DNA of 64,000 nt. Origin: Streptomyces minutiscleroticus. Its GTDB lineage: Bacteria > Actinomycetota > Actinomycetes > Streptomycetales > Streptomycetaceae. Under the pieces are notes generated by a model. The model ran no database searches, was not told the origin of the DNA, and saw only the letters and a list, made by a program, of their open reading frames with translations. Positions 35,399 through 43,610 of the stretch are shown here, piece by piece. The translations under genes were made by a program, and so were the position numbers. Position 1 is the first letter of the stretch. The number at the start of each line of letters is the position of its first letter. The DNA is taken from positions 248,001 through 312,000 of the forward strand of contig NZ_BMVU01000003.1 in NCBI RefSeq assembly GCF_014650875.1, written 5' to 3'.

Positions 35399-36280
35399 TC
35401 AGCGGCGCAGCAGGTCGACCACGCCCGTCAGGTCCTCGTCCTCGCCGCCCTCGGCCAGGCGGCGGCGCATGAGGGCGAAGTACGGGGCGATCAGCTGCGG
35501 GTCGACACCTTGCTGTTCGGCGGTCCGCAGGAAGGTGGGAACGCCGGCCACCTGCATGGCGAGCCGGGAGACCACGCCCTTCGTGTAGTCGCCGCCGCTC
35601 AGCTGTGCGGCGGTCAGGTGGACCGAGGGAGCCATCGCCACGAGCCAGTCGGCGAGCAGCGGCGCGAACACCGTGGGGTCGATGTCCTCCTCGCGGATCA
35701 GGGCGAAGGCGTGCGCGGCCCCGGCGAACATCCCGTACATGGCGCTGAGCAGGGCCACGTCGTGCAGGGCCGCGAACCCCGTGTCCTCGCCCACGTAGGT
35801 GGTGCCGGCCGGCACGCCGAGCGTGTGCCGGTGCTCCTCGAACACCGCGCGCGGGCCGCTGTAGAAGACGTAGCCGCCGGCCTGCGGGCGGCCGATCATC
35901 GGGGGGACGGCCATGATGCCGCCGTCCAGATAGCGGGCGCCGCGCCCCTCGGCCCACGCGGCGCGTGCGCGGGCCTCGGCGGGGGTGCAGGTGGTGAGGT
36001 TGACCAGGTCCTTGCCGGTCAGGTCGGCGCCCGCCAGCGCCTGGTCGAGGGAGGCGTCGTCCAGCAGGCAGAGGACGACCAGGCCGTTCGCCGCGACCGC
36101 GTCGGCCGCGCTGTCGGCGACGCGCGCACCCGCGTCGGCGAGAGCGGCGGCGCGGGCCGGTGTGCGGTTCCAGACGGTGAGGGGATGGCCGGCGGCCAGC
36201 CAGGCACGGGCCAGCGCGGTGCCCATCGCACCGAGGCCGAGCAGCGTGAGGGACGTCTTCTTCACAACGGTGTGTGTCAT
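35399..36280 (-). CDS. imine-reductase-like NADP-dependent oxidoreductase
   Basis: 293-residue beta-hydroxyacid-dehydrogenase-like protein with imine reductase features. Rossmann motif LLGLGAMGTALARAWLAAGH, VWNRTP for NADPH, LVNLTTCTP, and the IRED-type stretch DGGIMAVPPMIG (about residues 119-130). Imine reductases reduce cyclic imines to amines with NADPH. The start at 36280 gives the usual length; a codon at 36316 would add 12 residues. Divergent from an HxlR regulator. Confidence 0.85.
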   Translation of the reverse strand: MTHTVVKKTSLTLLGLGAMGTALARAWLAAGHPLTVWNRTPARAAALADAGARVADSAADAVAANGLVVLCLLDDASLDQALAGADLTGKDLVNLTTCTPAEARARAAWAEGRGARYLDGGIMAVPPMIGRPQAGGYVFYSGPRAVFEEHRHTLGVPAGTTYVGEDTGFAALHDVALLSAMYGMFAGAAHAFALIREEDIDPTVFAPLLADWLVAMAPSVHLTAAQLSGGDYTKGVVSRLAMQVAGVPTFLRTAEQQGVDPQLIAPYFALMRRRLAEGGEDEDLTGVVDLLRR

Positions 36281-36321
36281 GCTGTCCAGGCTGGTCCCGG
36301 GGTCGGAGGTGATCAAGTACG

Positions 36322-36351
36322 CACTTCCGGGTGGGCGCTCACCCCGGAGTG
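36322..36351. promoter_or_regulatory. candidate HxlR operator
   Basis: Inverted repeat CACTTCCGGGTG-GGCGCT-CACCCCGGAGTG (10 of 12 arm positions pair) midway between the divergent HxlR and imine reductase genes. AAGTACGCACTT overlaps its left edge as a second dyad. Confidence 0.4.
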
Positions 36352-36377
36352 AGTGAACAGGTCAGAGGAGTGGGGGC

Positions 36378-36743
36378 ATGGCGACGCTGAACCGGCCGGG
36401 CGGACCGGAGGGACACGTCTGCGGTATCGACGCCGCGATGGAGGTGATCGGCGGCAAGTGGAAGGTGCTGATCCTGTGGGCGCTCCATGAGCACCCCCGC
36501 CGCCGCTTCGGGGAGCTGCGCCGCCTGCTGCCGGGGATCACCGAGAAGGTGCTCGCCTCCCACCTGCGCGAGATGGAGGCGGACGGCGTCGTGCACCGCG
36601 ACTCCTACGACGAGGTGCCGCCCCGTGTGGAGTACTCGCTGACGAAGGACGGCGTCCGCCTCAACGAGGCCCTCGAGCCGCTGGCCGCCTGGGGACGGGA
36701 GTGGTCCGCCGACCGGCCGGCGCCGGAGGAGGAGGGTCGCTGA
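36378..36743 (+). CDS. HxlR-family regulator
   Basis: 121-residue winged-helix protein with the HxlR pattern: Cys at residue 15 (HVCGIDAAMEVIGGKWKVLI), RRFGELRRLLPGITEKVLAS and RVEYSLTKDG. Some family members sense electrophiles or aldehydes through this Cys. Divergent from the imine reductase gene, which it most likely controls together with itself. GAGGAG lies about ten bases before the ATG. Confidence 0.9.
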   Translation: MATLNRPGGPEGHVCGIDAAMEVIGGKWKVLILWALHEHPRRRFGELRRLLPGITEKVLASHLREMEADGVVHRDSYDEVPPRVEYSLTKDGVRLNEALEPLAAWGREWSADRPAPEEEGR

Positions 36744-36952
36744 TCCCCCTCGTGTCATCCGGGAGTTCGGTGGGGCGACGGGGCACGAGGGCATGCGGAC
36801 CGGCCGTGCCGTCGTCCTGGGACTCCGGTCCGCTCCGTGCGACGCCCTCGCACGGCGGCGCGCGCCGTGTGCTGAGGTGATCCCTCCTCGGCTGCGACCG
36901 AGGAGCGACCCGCCCTGTGCGGACGGCCGGAGCGGCGGCCGGCCGGCGGGCC

Positions 36953-37642
36953 TCAGGCGGCGTCTGCTCCCGCGGGACCGTCGCCGCGGCGCGACGCGGT
37001 GACGGGCAGCGACGCCAACTGCCGGTCGTGCAGCCGTCCCAGCAGGAGCACGGACACGGTGGCGCCGATCAGCGCGCAGAACATGTCCCACTGGGTGTCC
37101 CACACGTCGCCCTGGGTGGCGAGGAAGGCGTCCGCCGCCTGGCCGCCGATCACGGCCGCCGCCCACTCGAACATCTCGAACACGGCGCTGAAGGCCAGGC
37201 AGGCGCAGACCGTCAGCGGCGCCAGCCAGCGGCTGCCGCGCAGCGGGGAGGTACGGCTGAGCAGCTCGCGCACCAGGACGGCCGGGACGAAGCCCTGCAT
37301 GAGGTGTCCGAAGCGGTCGTACGGATTGCGGTCGAGTCCGAACGCGTCCCGTACCCAGTCGCCGATCGGCACCTGCGCGTAGGTGTAGTGCCCGCCCAGC
37401 GCCAGGACGAGCGCGTGCACGGCGAGCAGCACGCACAGCAGCCCGGTGAGCGGGAAGCGCCGCCGGGCCAGCACGGCCGCCGGCAGTCCGACGAGCACCC
37501 ACACGGTCTCCAGCAGCCAGGTGGTGGGGTCGTGGGGGCGCCAGGCCGACAGGGCCAGGCCCACGACCACTACGGCGGCGCACAGGGCGGGGAGCGTACG
37601 GCGCGGTGCGGGGGGTGCGGCGGACAGGCCGGCAGCGGACAC
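36953..37642 (-). CDS. DUF2238 (YjdF-like) integral membrane protein
   Basis: 229-residue protein with about six spans and the family signature GGHYTYAQVPIGDW, RNPYDRFGHLMQGFVP and FEMFEWAAAVI. GTG 37642 is chosen because GAGGAG lies seven bases upstream; a start at 37699 would add 19 polar residues. Function is unknown for the family. Isolated, with a 160-bp gap to the amidohydrolase gene upstream. Confidence 0.87.
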   Translation of the reverse strand: MSAAGLSAAPPAPRRTLPALCAAVVVVGLALSAWRPHDPTTWLLETVWVLVGLPAAVLARRRFPLTGLLCVLLAVHALVLALGGHYTYAQVPIGDWVRDAFGLDRNPYDRFGHLMQGFVPAVLVRELLSRTSPLRGSRWLAPLTVCACLAFSAVFEMFEWAAAVIGGQAADAFLATQGDVWDTQWDMFCALIGATVSVLLLGRLHDRQLASLPVTASRRGDGPAGADAA

Positions 37643-37802
37643 GGTGTGCTCCTCGGTGAAGGACGCCGGACAGGGCGCGGGCGTCGCGGGAGCACCCATC
37701 GTCGGCCCGGCCGCCGGACCACGGCATGAGTACCGCTACTCAGCTCCCCGTGCGTTTCCGCCCCTCGCCGTACTGATCCGCGTGGCGGGCGCGAGCGGGT
37801 CC

Positions 37803-38819
37803 TCACAGTCCGAACAGTTCCGCCGCGTTGTCGTGGCACACCGACCGCAGCCAGTCCCCTCCCAGGTCCAGCCGTTCCAGGGCGTGCAGCTGGTGGAGGT
37901 AGGGGTAGGGGATGTTGGGGAAGTCGGAGCCCAGCAGGACGCGGTCGCCGAGGTCCGCCAGCCGGGGCAGGGACCGGCGGGGGAACGGCATGAGCTCCTC
38001 GGTGAAGTCGGTGAACACCATCGTCGTGTCCAGCCGTACCTCCTCGTACCGCTCGGCCAGGCCGAGGAACTGCTCGTACTCGGGCATCCCCAGGTGTGCG
38101 ACGACCAGCCGCAGCCGGGGGTGCCGTGCCAGCACCCGCGCGATCGGCCCGGGACCGGTGTGCCTGCCGGGGGCCGGCCCGGAGCCGCAGTGGACGACCA
38201 CGGGGGTCCCGGCCTCGGCCAGCAACCCCCATACGGGATCCAGGAGTTCGTCGGCCGGGTCGTACGCCCCCACCTGGACATGCGCCTTGAAGACGCGCGC
38301 GCCCTCCTCGACGGCCCGGCGGACGTACGCCTCGACGCCCGGCTCGGGGTAGAGGGTGGCGGTGTGCAGGCAGTCGGGGGTGCGGCGGGCGAAGTCGGCC
38401 GCCCAGCCGTTCAGCCACCGGGCCATGCCCGGCTTGTGGGGGTAGAGCATCGCGGTGAAGGCCCGTACGCCGAACGCGCGGAGCAGGGCCGTCCGTTCCG
38501 CCTCCTCCGTCCGGTAGGTGATCGGCCAGTTCAGCCCGCCGGTCAGCGGCCCGAGCGCGTCGAAGTAGCCCCAGACCTTGCGCAGGACGCGCTCGGGCAT
38601 GAAGTGCGTGTGGACGTCGACCAGTCCGGGGAGACCGAGCCGGCGCCAGAAGCCGCGGACCGCGTCCGCCTCCTCGCCCGGGGGCGTACCGCCCACGGTC
38701 CCCCGCGCATCCGCGGCCGCGCCCGGGAGTGGTGCGCCGGCGCCGTGCGGGCGGTCGGGAGCGGGGACGCGGCCGGTGGGCGCGGCGGTGGCGCCGGGTG
38801 CCGTGAGGTCATCGTTCAT
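37803..38819 (-). CDS. amidohydrolase (TIM-barrel, amidohydrolase-2 type)
   Basis: 338-residue metal-dependent hydrolase or decarboxylase. Metal ligands: DVHTHFMP (about residues 69-76), Lys in VFKAHVQVG, His in VVVHCGSG and VVAHLGMPEYE, Asp in GSDFPN. The first ~55 residues are a Pro/Ala-rich extension. Such enzymes hydrolyse lactones or decarboxylate aromatic acids; the substrate is unknown. Head to head with the erythromycin-esterase-family gene. Confidence 0.87.
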   Translation of the reverse strand: MNDDLTAPGATAAPTGRVPAPDRPHGAGAPLPGAAADARGTVGGTPPGEEADAVRGFWRRLGLPGLVDVHTHFMPERVLRKVWGYFDALGPLTGGLNWPITYRTEEAERTALLRAFGVRAFTAMLYPHKPGMARWLNGWAADFARRTPDCLHTATLYPEPGVEAYVRRAVEEGARVFKAHVQVGAYDPADELLDPVWGLLAEAGTPVVVHCGSGPAPGRHTGPGPIARVLARHPRLRLVVAHLGMPEYEQFLGLAERYEEVRLDTTMVFTDFTEELMPFPRRSLPRLADLGDRVLLGSDFPNIPYPYLHQLHALERLDLGGDWLRSVCHDNAAELFGL

Positions 38820-39000
38820 GGCGCCCACGATCAGCCCTGGCGGGACGCGGGGTCCACCTCCCCGCACCGGGGACCCGTGAGGAATGCATCACCCCGCCCC
38901 AGTGGTACGGGACCGGCCTTCGGCGGTGGTGCCTGCGGTACTCCGAGGTGGGCAGCGCAGGGGTTGGTGGCACCCTCCGCGCGCAGGGGAATCTGTGGCC

Positions 39001-40401
39001 ATGACACAACGACGCATGGCAGTGATCGTCCCTTCGGTCCTCCTCTCCCTCGGTGCCCTGGCGGTCGCCGCTCCGGCAGCGGGGGACGAGGCGAAGCAGT
39101 CCGCGGCCGGCGTTCCGGCCCCGGAGGCCGCGGACTCCGCGCAGCGCGAGCGGCGTGTGGTCGACGCCGTCGAACGCAGTGCCCGCACACTGAGGAGCAC
39201 CGACCCCGAAGGCAGCCTGAAGGACCTCGGCGCGCTGGGCCGCATGGTCGGGGACGCCCGGGTGGTGGGGCTCGGCGAGGCCACCCACGGGTCGCGGGAC
39301 TTCTTCCGCATGAAGCACAAGGTGTTCCGCTACCTGGTCGAGGAGAAGGGCTTCCGCACCTTCTCCCTGGAACTCCCCTGGAGCAGCGGCCTGCGGATCG
39401 ACGCGTACGTGCTGCGCGGCGAGGGGAACCTGGAGGACATCGCGCGCGAGGAGTTCCAGGGCTCGTACCGGATCTGGAACAACCAGGACTACCGCGACCT
39501 CATCGAGTGGATGCGCGACCACAACCGCCGGCACCCGGACGACCCCGTGCGCTTCATGGGCGACGACATGGGGTACGCCGGGCCGGAGCTGTACGACCGG
39601 GTGACCGACTACGTGGCCCGCGCCCACCCGCGCCTGCGGGCGCGGGTCGCCGAGCTCTACCGTGGCCTGGCGCCCACCACCGACGCCGACGCCTACAGCC
39701 GCCGGTACCTGGAGCTGCCGCAGGCCGAGCGCGCGGACCGGGCGGAGCGGACCCGGAAGGTGCTCGAACTGCTCCGGAGGCAGCCACCGGGTTCCGGTGC
39801 CGCGCGGCAGGAGCACGCGTGGGCGGTGCAGCACGCCAGGGCCGTCCACCAGCTGGCCCAGGGCTTCTCCTACGACGTCACCGACGAGGACCAGGTCGTG
39901 CGGATGATGAGGTACCGCGATCAGGTGATGGCCGAGAACGTGGCCTGGTGGCACCGGCGGACCGGCGACCGGATCCTGCTGTCGGCGCACAACACGCACG
40001 TGTCGTACGACGCCTTCGACGCGCGGTACCCCAGGACCCAGGGCGCCTTCCTCCGCGACACGCTGGGCGAGGACTACGTCAGCGTCGGCTCCAGTTTCCA
40101 CCAGGGCGCCTTCAAGGCGTTCGGCACCGATGACAACGTGATGCGCACCTACCGTGTGGACGCCGCGCGGCCGGGCTCCAACGAGCACACCCTGGACAAG
40201 GTCCGCCGGCGCGACTACGTCCTGGACATGCGCACCGCCCCCGCCGCCGCGCGCGCCTGGCTGGACGAACCGCGCGTCACCCGGAACATCGGCGCCGGCT
40301 GGCCCGACCCCATGACGTACGAGATCGCCCTGGGCGAGGCGCACGACATCCTCGTCCACCTCCACGACGTCGAAGCCACCGACTACCTCGGCACCCCCTG
40401 A
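39001..40401 (+). CDS. secreted erythromycin-esterase-family protein
   Basis: 466-residue protein with an N-terminal signal peptide (Arg-rich start, hydrophobic core to AVAAPAAG about residue 28). The erythromycin esterase/succinoglycan-synthesis-like domain shows GLGEATHGSRDFFRMKHKVF (about residues 87-106), GDDMGYAG and LLSAHNTHVSYD with the catalytic His residues. Family members hydrolyse macrolide lactones, but most streptomycete members have unknown substrates; being exported argues against simple self-resistance. Confidence 0.86.
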   Translation: MTQRRMAVIVPSVLLSLGALAVAAPAAGDEAKQSAAGVPAPEAADSAQRERRVVDAVERSARTLRSTDPEGSLKDLGALGRMVGDARVVGLGEATHGSRDFFRMKHKVFRYLVEEKGFRTFSLELPWSSGLRIDAYVLRGEGNLEDIAREEFQGSYRIWNNQDYRDLIEWMRDHNRRHPDDPVRFMGDDMGYAGPELYDRVTDYVARAHPRLRARVAELYRGLAPTTDADAYSRRYLELPQAERADRAERTRKVLELLRRQPPGSGAARQEHAWAVQHARAVHQLAQGFSYDVTDEDQVVRMMRYRDQVMAENVAWWHRRTGDRILLSAHNTHVSYDAFDARYPRTQGAFLRDTLGEDYVSVGSSFHQGAFKAFGTDDNVMRTYRVDAARPGSNEHTLDKVRRRDYVLDMRTAPAAARAWLDEPRVTRNIGAGWPDPMTYEIALGEAHDILVHLHDVEATDYLGTP

Positions 40402-40484
40402 CTCCCGGACGCGGCCGGCGCGGACACCACTGCCTCCGGGGCCCCGGCCGCTCCCCGCGGCACACCGATGCCCCTGGAACACGT

Positions 40485-40517
40485 GGACCGGGGCCGCCGA
40501 GCAGGCGGCCCCGGTCC
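40485..40517. terminator. hairpin between convergent genes
   Basis: Perfect 14-bp arms GGACCGGGGCCGCC and GGCGGCCCCGGTCC with a 5-nt loop, between the esterase-family gene (+) and the glycosidase gene (-). Confidence 0.65.
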
Positions 40518-40569
40518 GTGCGTTCCTCACGGAGACACCGTCCCGGCGTGCTCCGTCGGGCGGCTGCCG

Positions 40570-42192
40570 TCACTTCATGGCGGGCAGGGCCGCTCCCTGG
40601 TATTTCGCTCCCGCGTTCCACAGGAGGAAGGAGTTCATGCCGTTGTCCGCGGCCGCCTTGATCTGGGCGGAGACCTGTTCCGGACCGTAGTGCGTCCCCA
40701 TGGAGAAGTCCTGGAGCCACGGGACGACCGCGCTGTTCGTGCCCTTCACCTGCTTGGCGAAGTCGGCGAGCGACCGGTGGACGATGTCGTACGGACTCGA
40801 GTTCGGGCTTGTGACACCGTACTCGCCGGCGGCCCAGTGCGAGGGGTACACCATCGGCGCGATGTAGTCGGCGCTCTCGGCGAGGGCGGGGATGTCCTGG
40901 GCGATCTCGGTGGGGCGGGTCGCGGCGATGCCGTACACCGACGCCCCGAGGAACGCCCCCTCCGCCCGGACGCGGTCGCGGGTCTCGGCGACGAACTCGG
41001 CGATGGACTCCTCGGGCGCCTTCTCACCGAGGCCCGGGAAGCGCAGTCCGGCGAGGTCGCCGTCGGGACGGCGCACGTAGTCGTACAGGATGTCGTCGAA
41101 GCCGAGCTTCGCCGCCTCTGCGGCGAGGTCGCTGTTGTACTTGCGCACCTCGGGGTCGGCGAAGTTGGTGAAGGAGAGCTTGCCGTAGCTGCCGCCGTTG
41201 TACGGCTCGCCACTGGGATCCTGCACCAGGCGCCGGTCCTTGCCGGCGCGGTGGGACGCCTCGGCCAGGATCGGGTCGCGGAAGGCGACGATGCGGCCGA
41301 CGACGCGGACCCCCATGCCGTGCAGTTGGTCGATCACCTTGCGGGCGTCGTAGTGGCCCTTGACCGCGCCGATCTCGCGGGCCATGGGCACCTCGGACGC
41401 GTAGCCGACCTCTCCGAGTTCGTCCTTGATGTCGAGCTGGACGGCGTTGATCCGCTTCTTCCGGGCGAGTTCCAGGATGGGGTCCCGCAGCGCCGGTGAC
41501 GTCCAGCCGATCGCGCTGAGGTGCGCGGCCCGGGTGACGGGGTAGGGCATGGACACGTTTACGTTCTCGCTGGTCACGTGGCCGCCCGCGTCCGTCGCCG
41601 TCACGGCGATGCTGCCGGGGGAGCGCTCGAGGCGCCGCGAGAAGCTGCCGTCGTCCGCGACGGACACCGGCTTTCCGGCCACGGTCACCTTCACCCGCCC
41701 GGCGTCCTCGACCCGGCCGCGCACCGTCACCGGAGCGCCGAACCTCTCGACCCGGGCGTCCGACAGCCGCAGGCGCGGGGCGACCGTGTCGACGGTGAAC
41801 TTCTTCTTCGTGTCGCGGGCGAAGGGCAGGACGGTGTCGGCCCGGACGGCCAGTTCGTGCTCGCCCTCGGTCAGCTCGGGGACCCGGACGGCGAGCCGTC
41901 CGCCGGCCGGCCGGGTGCGCACCGGTTTCCCGTCGAGCGTCACCCGCACCCTGTCCAGGTCGGCCCCCTCCTTCCCGGCGACGGTGAGCCGCAGATCCGC
42001 CATGTCCGCCCGGTCGAGCACCGCGTCGCCGCCGAGGCCCTCGATCCGTATGCCGTGCGAGTAGGACTGGACCCCGAAGGCCCCCAGCGCCGTACAGGCG
42101 ACGACGACGGCGACGACCGCCACGACGGGGCCCTTGCGGCGGCCGCGCCCTGGAGAAGTGCCTTTCCCGGCCGAATTCGTGTGCATGTTCAT
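40570..42192 (-). CDS. DUF4015-type putative glycoside hydrolase, membrane anchored
   Basis: 540 residues. A basic N-terminus and one hydrophobic segment (VVAVVAVVVACTALGAFGV, about residues 22-40) anchor it. Two Ig-like/bacterial-Ig regions (to about residue 220) precede a TIM-barrel of the DUF4015/GH13-like putative glycosidase type: NAVQLDIKDELGEVGYAS, ILYDYVRRPDGDL, SADYIAPMVYPSHW and LWNAGAKYQG. It probably acts on a cell-surface or external polysaccharide. Divergent from a polysaccharide deacetylase lipoprotein gene. Confidence 0.85.
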   Translation of the reverse strand: MNMHTNSAGKGTSPGRGRRKGPVVAVVAVVVACTALGAFGVQSYSHGIRIEGLGGDAVLDRADMADLRLTVAGKEGADLDRVRVTLDGKPVRTRPAGGRLAVRVPELTEGEHELAVRADTVLPFARDTKKKFTVDTVAPRLRLSDARVERFGAPVTVRGRVEDAGRVKVTVAGKPVSVADDGSFSRRLERSPGSIAVTATDAGGHVTSENVNVSMPYPVTRAAHLSAIGWTSPALRDPILELARKKRINAVQLDIKDELGEVGYASEVPMAREIGAVKGHYDARKVIDQLHGMGVRVVGRIVAFRDPILAEASHRAGKDRRLVQDPSGEPYNGGSYGKLSFTNFADPEVRKYNSDLAAEAAKLGFDDILYDYVRRPDGDLAGLRFPGLGEKAPEESIAEFVAETRDRVRAEGAFLGASVYGIAATRPTEIAQDIPALAESADYIAPMVYPSHWAAGEYGVTSPNSSPYDIVHRSLADFAKQVKGTNSAVVPWLQDFSMGTHYGPEQVSAQIKAAADNGMNSFLLWNAGAKYQGAALPAMK

Positions 42193-42371
42193 CCCATGGT
42201 CGAGGGCTTCGCTCCACCATCGGGATAACCGCTGGGCCGCCGTCCCATGACGCAACGCCGCACAATCGCGCGTTCGGCCGATCCCACCGGGCGCCGGCCG
42301 CGTCCGTGCCGCAGCGTGGAGATGAAGATCCACAACTGTGCTGTCCCACCTCCTCACGCGCCGGAGCCGCC

Positions 42372-43472
42372 ATGCGTCCACATCCGCCGAATCCGCGTCC
42401 GTCGGGCCCGCGTCCGTCGCGTCCGCCGCGTCCGTGGGGCCGAGGGGGCGCCGCGGCGCAGGCCGTCCTGGCCGCCGTCCTGCTCGCCGGCTGCTCGGGG
42501 GCCGCGCAGCACGCCTCCTCCCCGCCGGACGGGGACCGGGAGGGGTCCCCGGCCGCCGGACACCAGGCCGGACAGGCCGCACCCGCCGACCCCGCGGCGG
42601 TCGGGGCCGACGAGCTCGGCGCGGTGCCGGTCCTGATGTACCACCAGATCGTGGCCGAACCCCAGAGCGTGTACGACCGCACCCCGCGGGACTTCCGCGC
42701 GGAACTGGAACGGCTCGCGCGGGAGGGCTACGTACCGGTCACCGCCCGGCAGTTCACCGCCGGAAAGATCGACATTCCCGCCGGCGCCCACCCCGTGGTG
42801 CTGACCTTCGACGACTCCACCGGCAGCCAGCTGGCCCTCGACGCCGCCGGCCGGCCGGCCCCCGGATCGGCGGTGGGAATCCTGCTGGACGTCGCGGAGA
42901 AGCACCCCTCCTTCCGCCCGGTGGCCACCTTCTTCGTCAACGGGGACCCCTTCCGGGACTCCGGCGGCCGCAGGACGCTCAAGTGGCTCGCCGACCACGG
43001 CTTCGAGATCGGCAACCACACGCTGCGGCACACCACCCTGGGCACGGTGGGGGACGCGGAGGTCCAGGAGGCCATCGCCCGGAACCAGCAGGCGATCACC
43101 GAGGCCGTACCGGGCGCGTCGGTGGTGTCCCTGGCGCTGCCCAACGGCTCCCTGCCCCGCACGCCGCAGCTCGCGGCGAAGGGGGTCTCCGGCGGCGTGC
43201 GCTACCAGCACCGGGGCGTCTACCTCGTCGGATCGAACCCGGCGCCCTCGCCGTTCTCGGCCGCCTTCGACCCCCGGGCCGTTCCCCGCATCCGCTCCCA
43301 GGCCGCGACCGGCCCGGACGCGCAGTTCACCTCCACCGCGTGGCTGGACAAGCTGCGCGACGGAACGGTCGGGCGGTACACCTCCGACGGCGACCCCGAG
43401 AAGATCTCCTTCCCCGAGGAGCGGGCGGCCGAGGTGTCCCCCTCCCACCGCAAGGCGGCCCGGTCGTACTGA
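42372..43472 (+). CDS. polysaccharide deacetylase lipoprotein (NodB domain)
   Basis: 366 residues. A long basic Pro-rich N-region leads to lipobox LLAGC (about residue 40), so it is surface anchored. The NodB domain shows VLMYHQI, the metal motif TFDDST and HTLRHTTL, plus WLADHGFEIGNHT. It should remove acetyl groups from a surface glycan. Start ATG follows GGAG. Together with the divergent glycosidase and the downstream GH31 enzyme it forms a cell-surface carbohydrate group. Confidence 0.88.
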   Translation: MRPHPPNPRPSGPRPSRPPRPWGRGGAAAQAVLAAVLLAGCSGAAQHASSPPDGDREGSPAAGHQAGQAAPADPAAVGADELGAVPVLMYHQIVAEPQSVYDRTPRDFRAELERLAREGYVPVTARQFTAGKIDIPAGAHPVVLTFDDSTGSQLALDAAGRPAPGSAVGILLDVAEKHPSFRPVATFFVNGDPFRDSGGRRTLKWLADHGFEIGNHTLRHTTLGTVGDAEVQEAIARNQQAITEAVPGASVVSLALPNGSLPRTPQLAAKGVSGGVRYQHRGVYLVGSNPAPSPFSAAFDPRAVPRIRSQAATGPDAQFTSTAWLDKLRDGTVGRYTSDGDPEKISFPEERAAEVSPSHRKAARSY

Positions 43473-43545
43473 CGGGGCCGGAGCCCGCCCCGCCCGCCCG
43501 GGACCCGGTGGCCCGGCTCCACCCGCGTACCGGGCGGGCACAGCA

Positions 43546-43593
43546 CAGGGGCCCGGTGCGTCCGGCTGACGCACCGGACGTACAGGGCCCCTG
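43546..43593. terminator. nested hairpin between convergent genes
   Basis: Outer arms CAGGGGCCC/GGGCCCCTG and inner arms CCGGTGCGTC/GACGCACCGG. Lies between the deacetylase (+) and GH31 (-) stops and can terminate both. Confidence 0.65.
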
Positions 43594-43610
43594 CGGCACT
43601 GCTCGATGCG

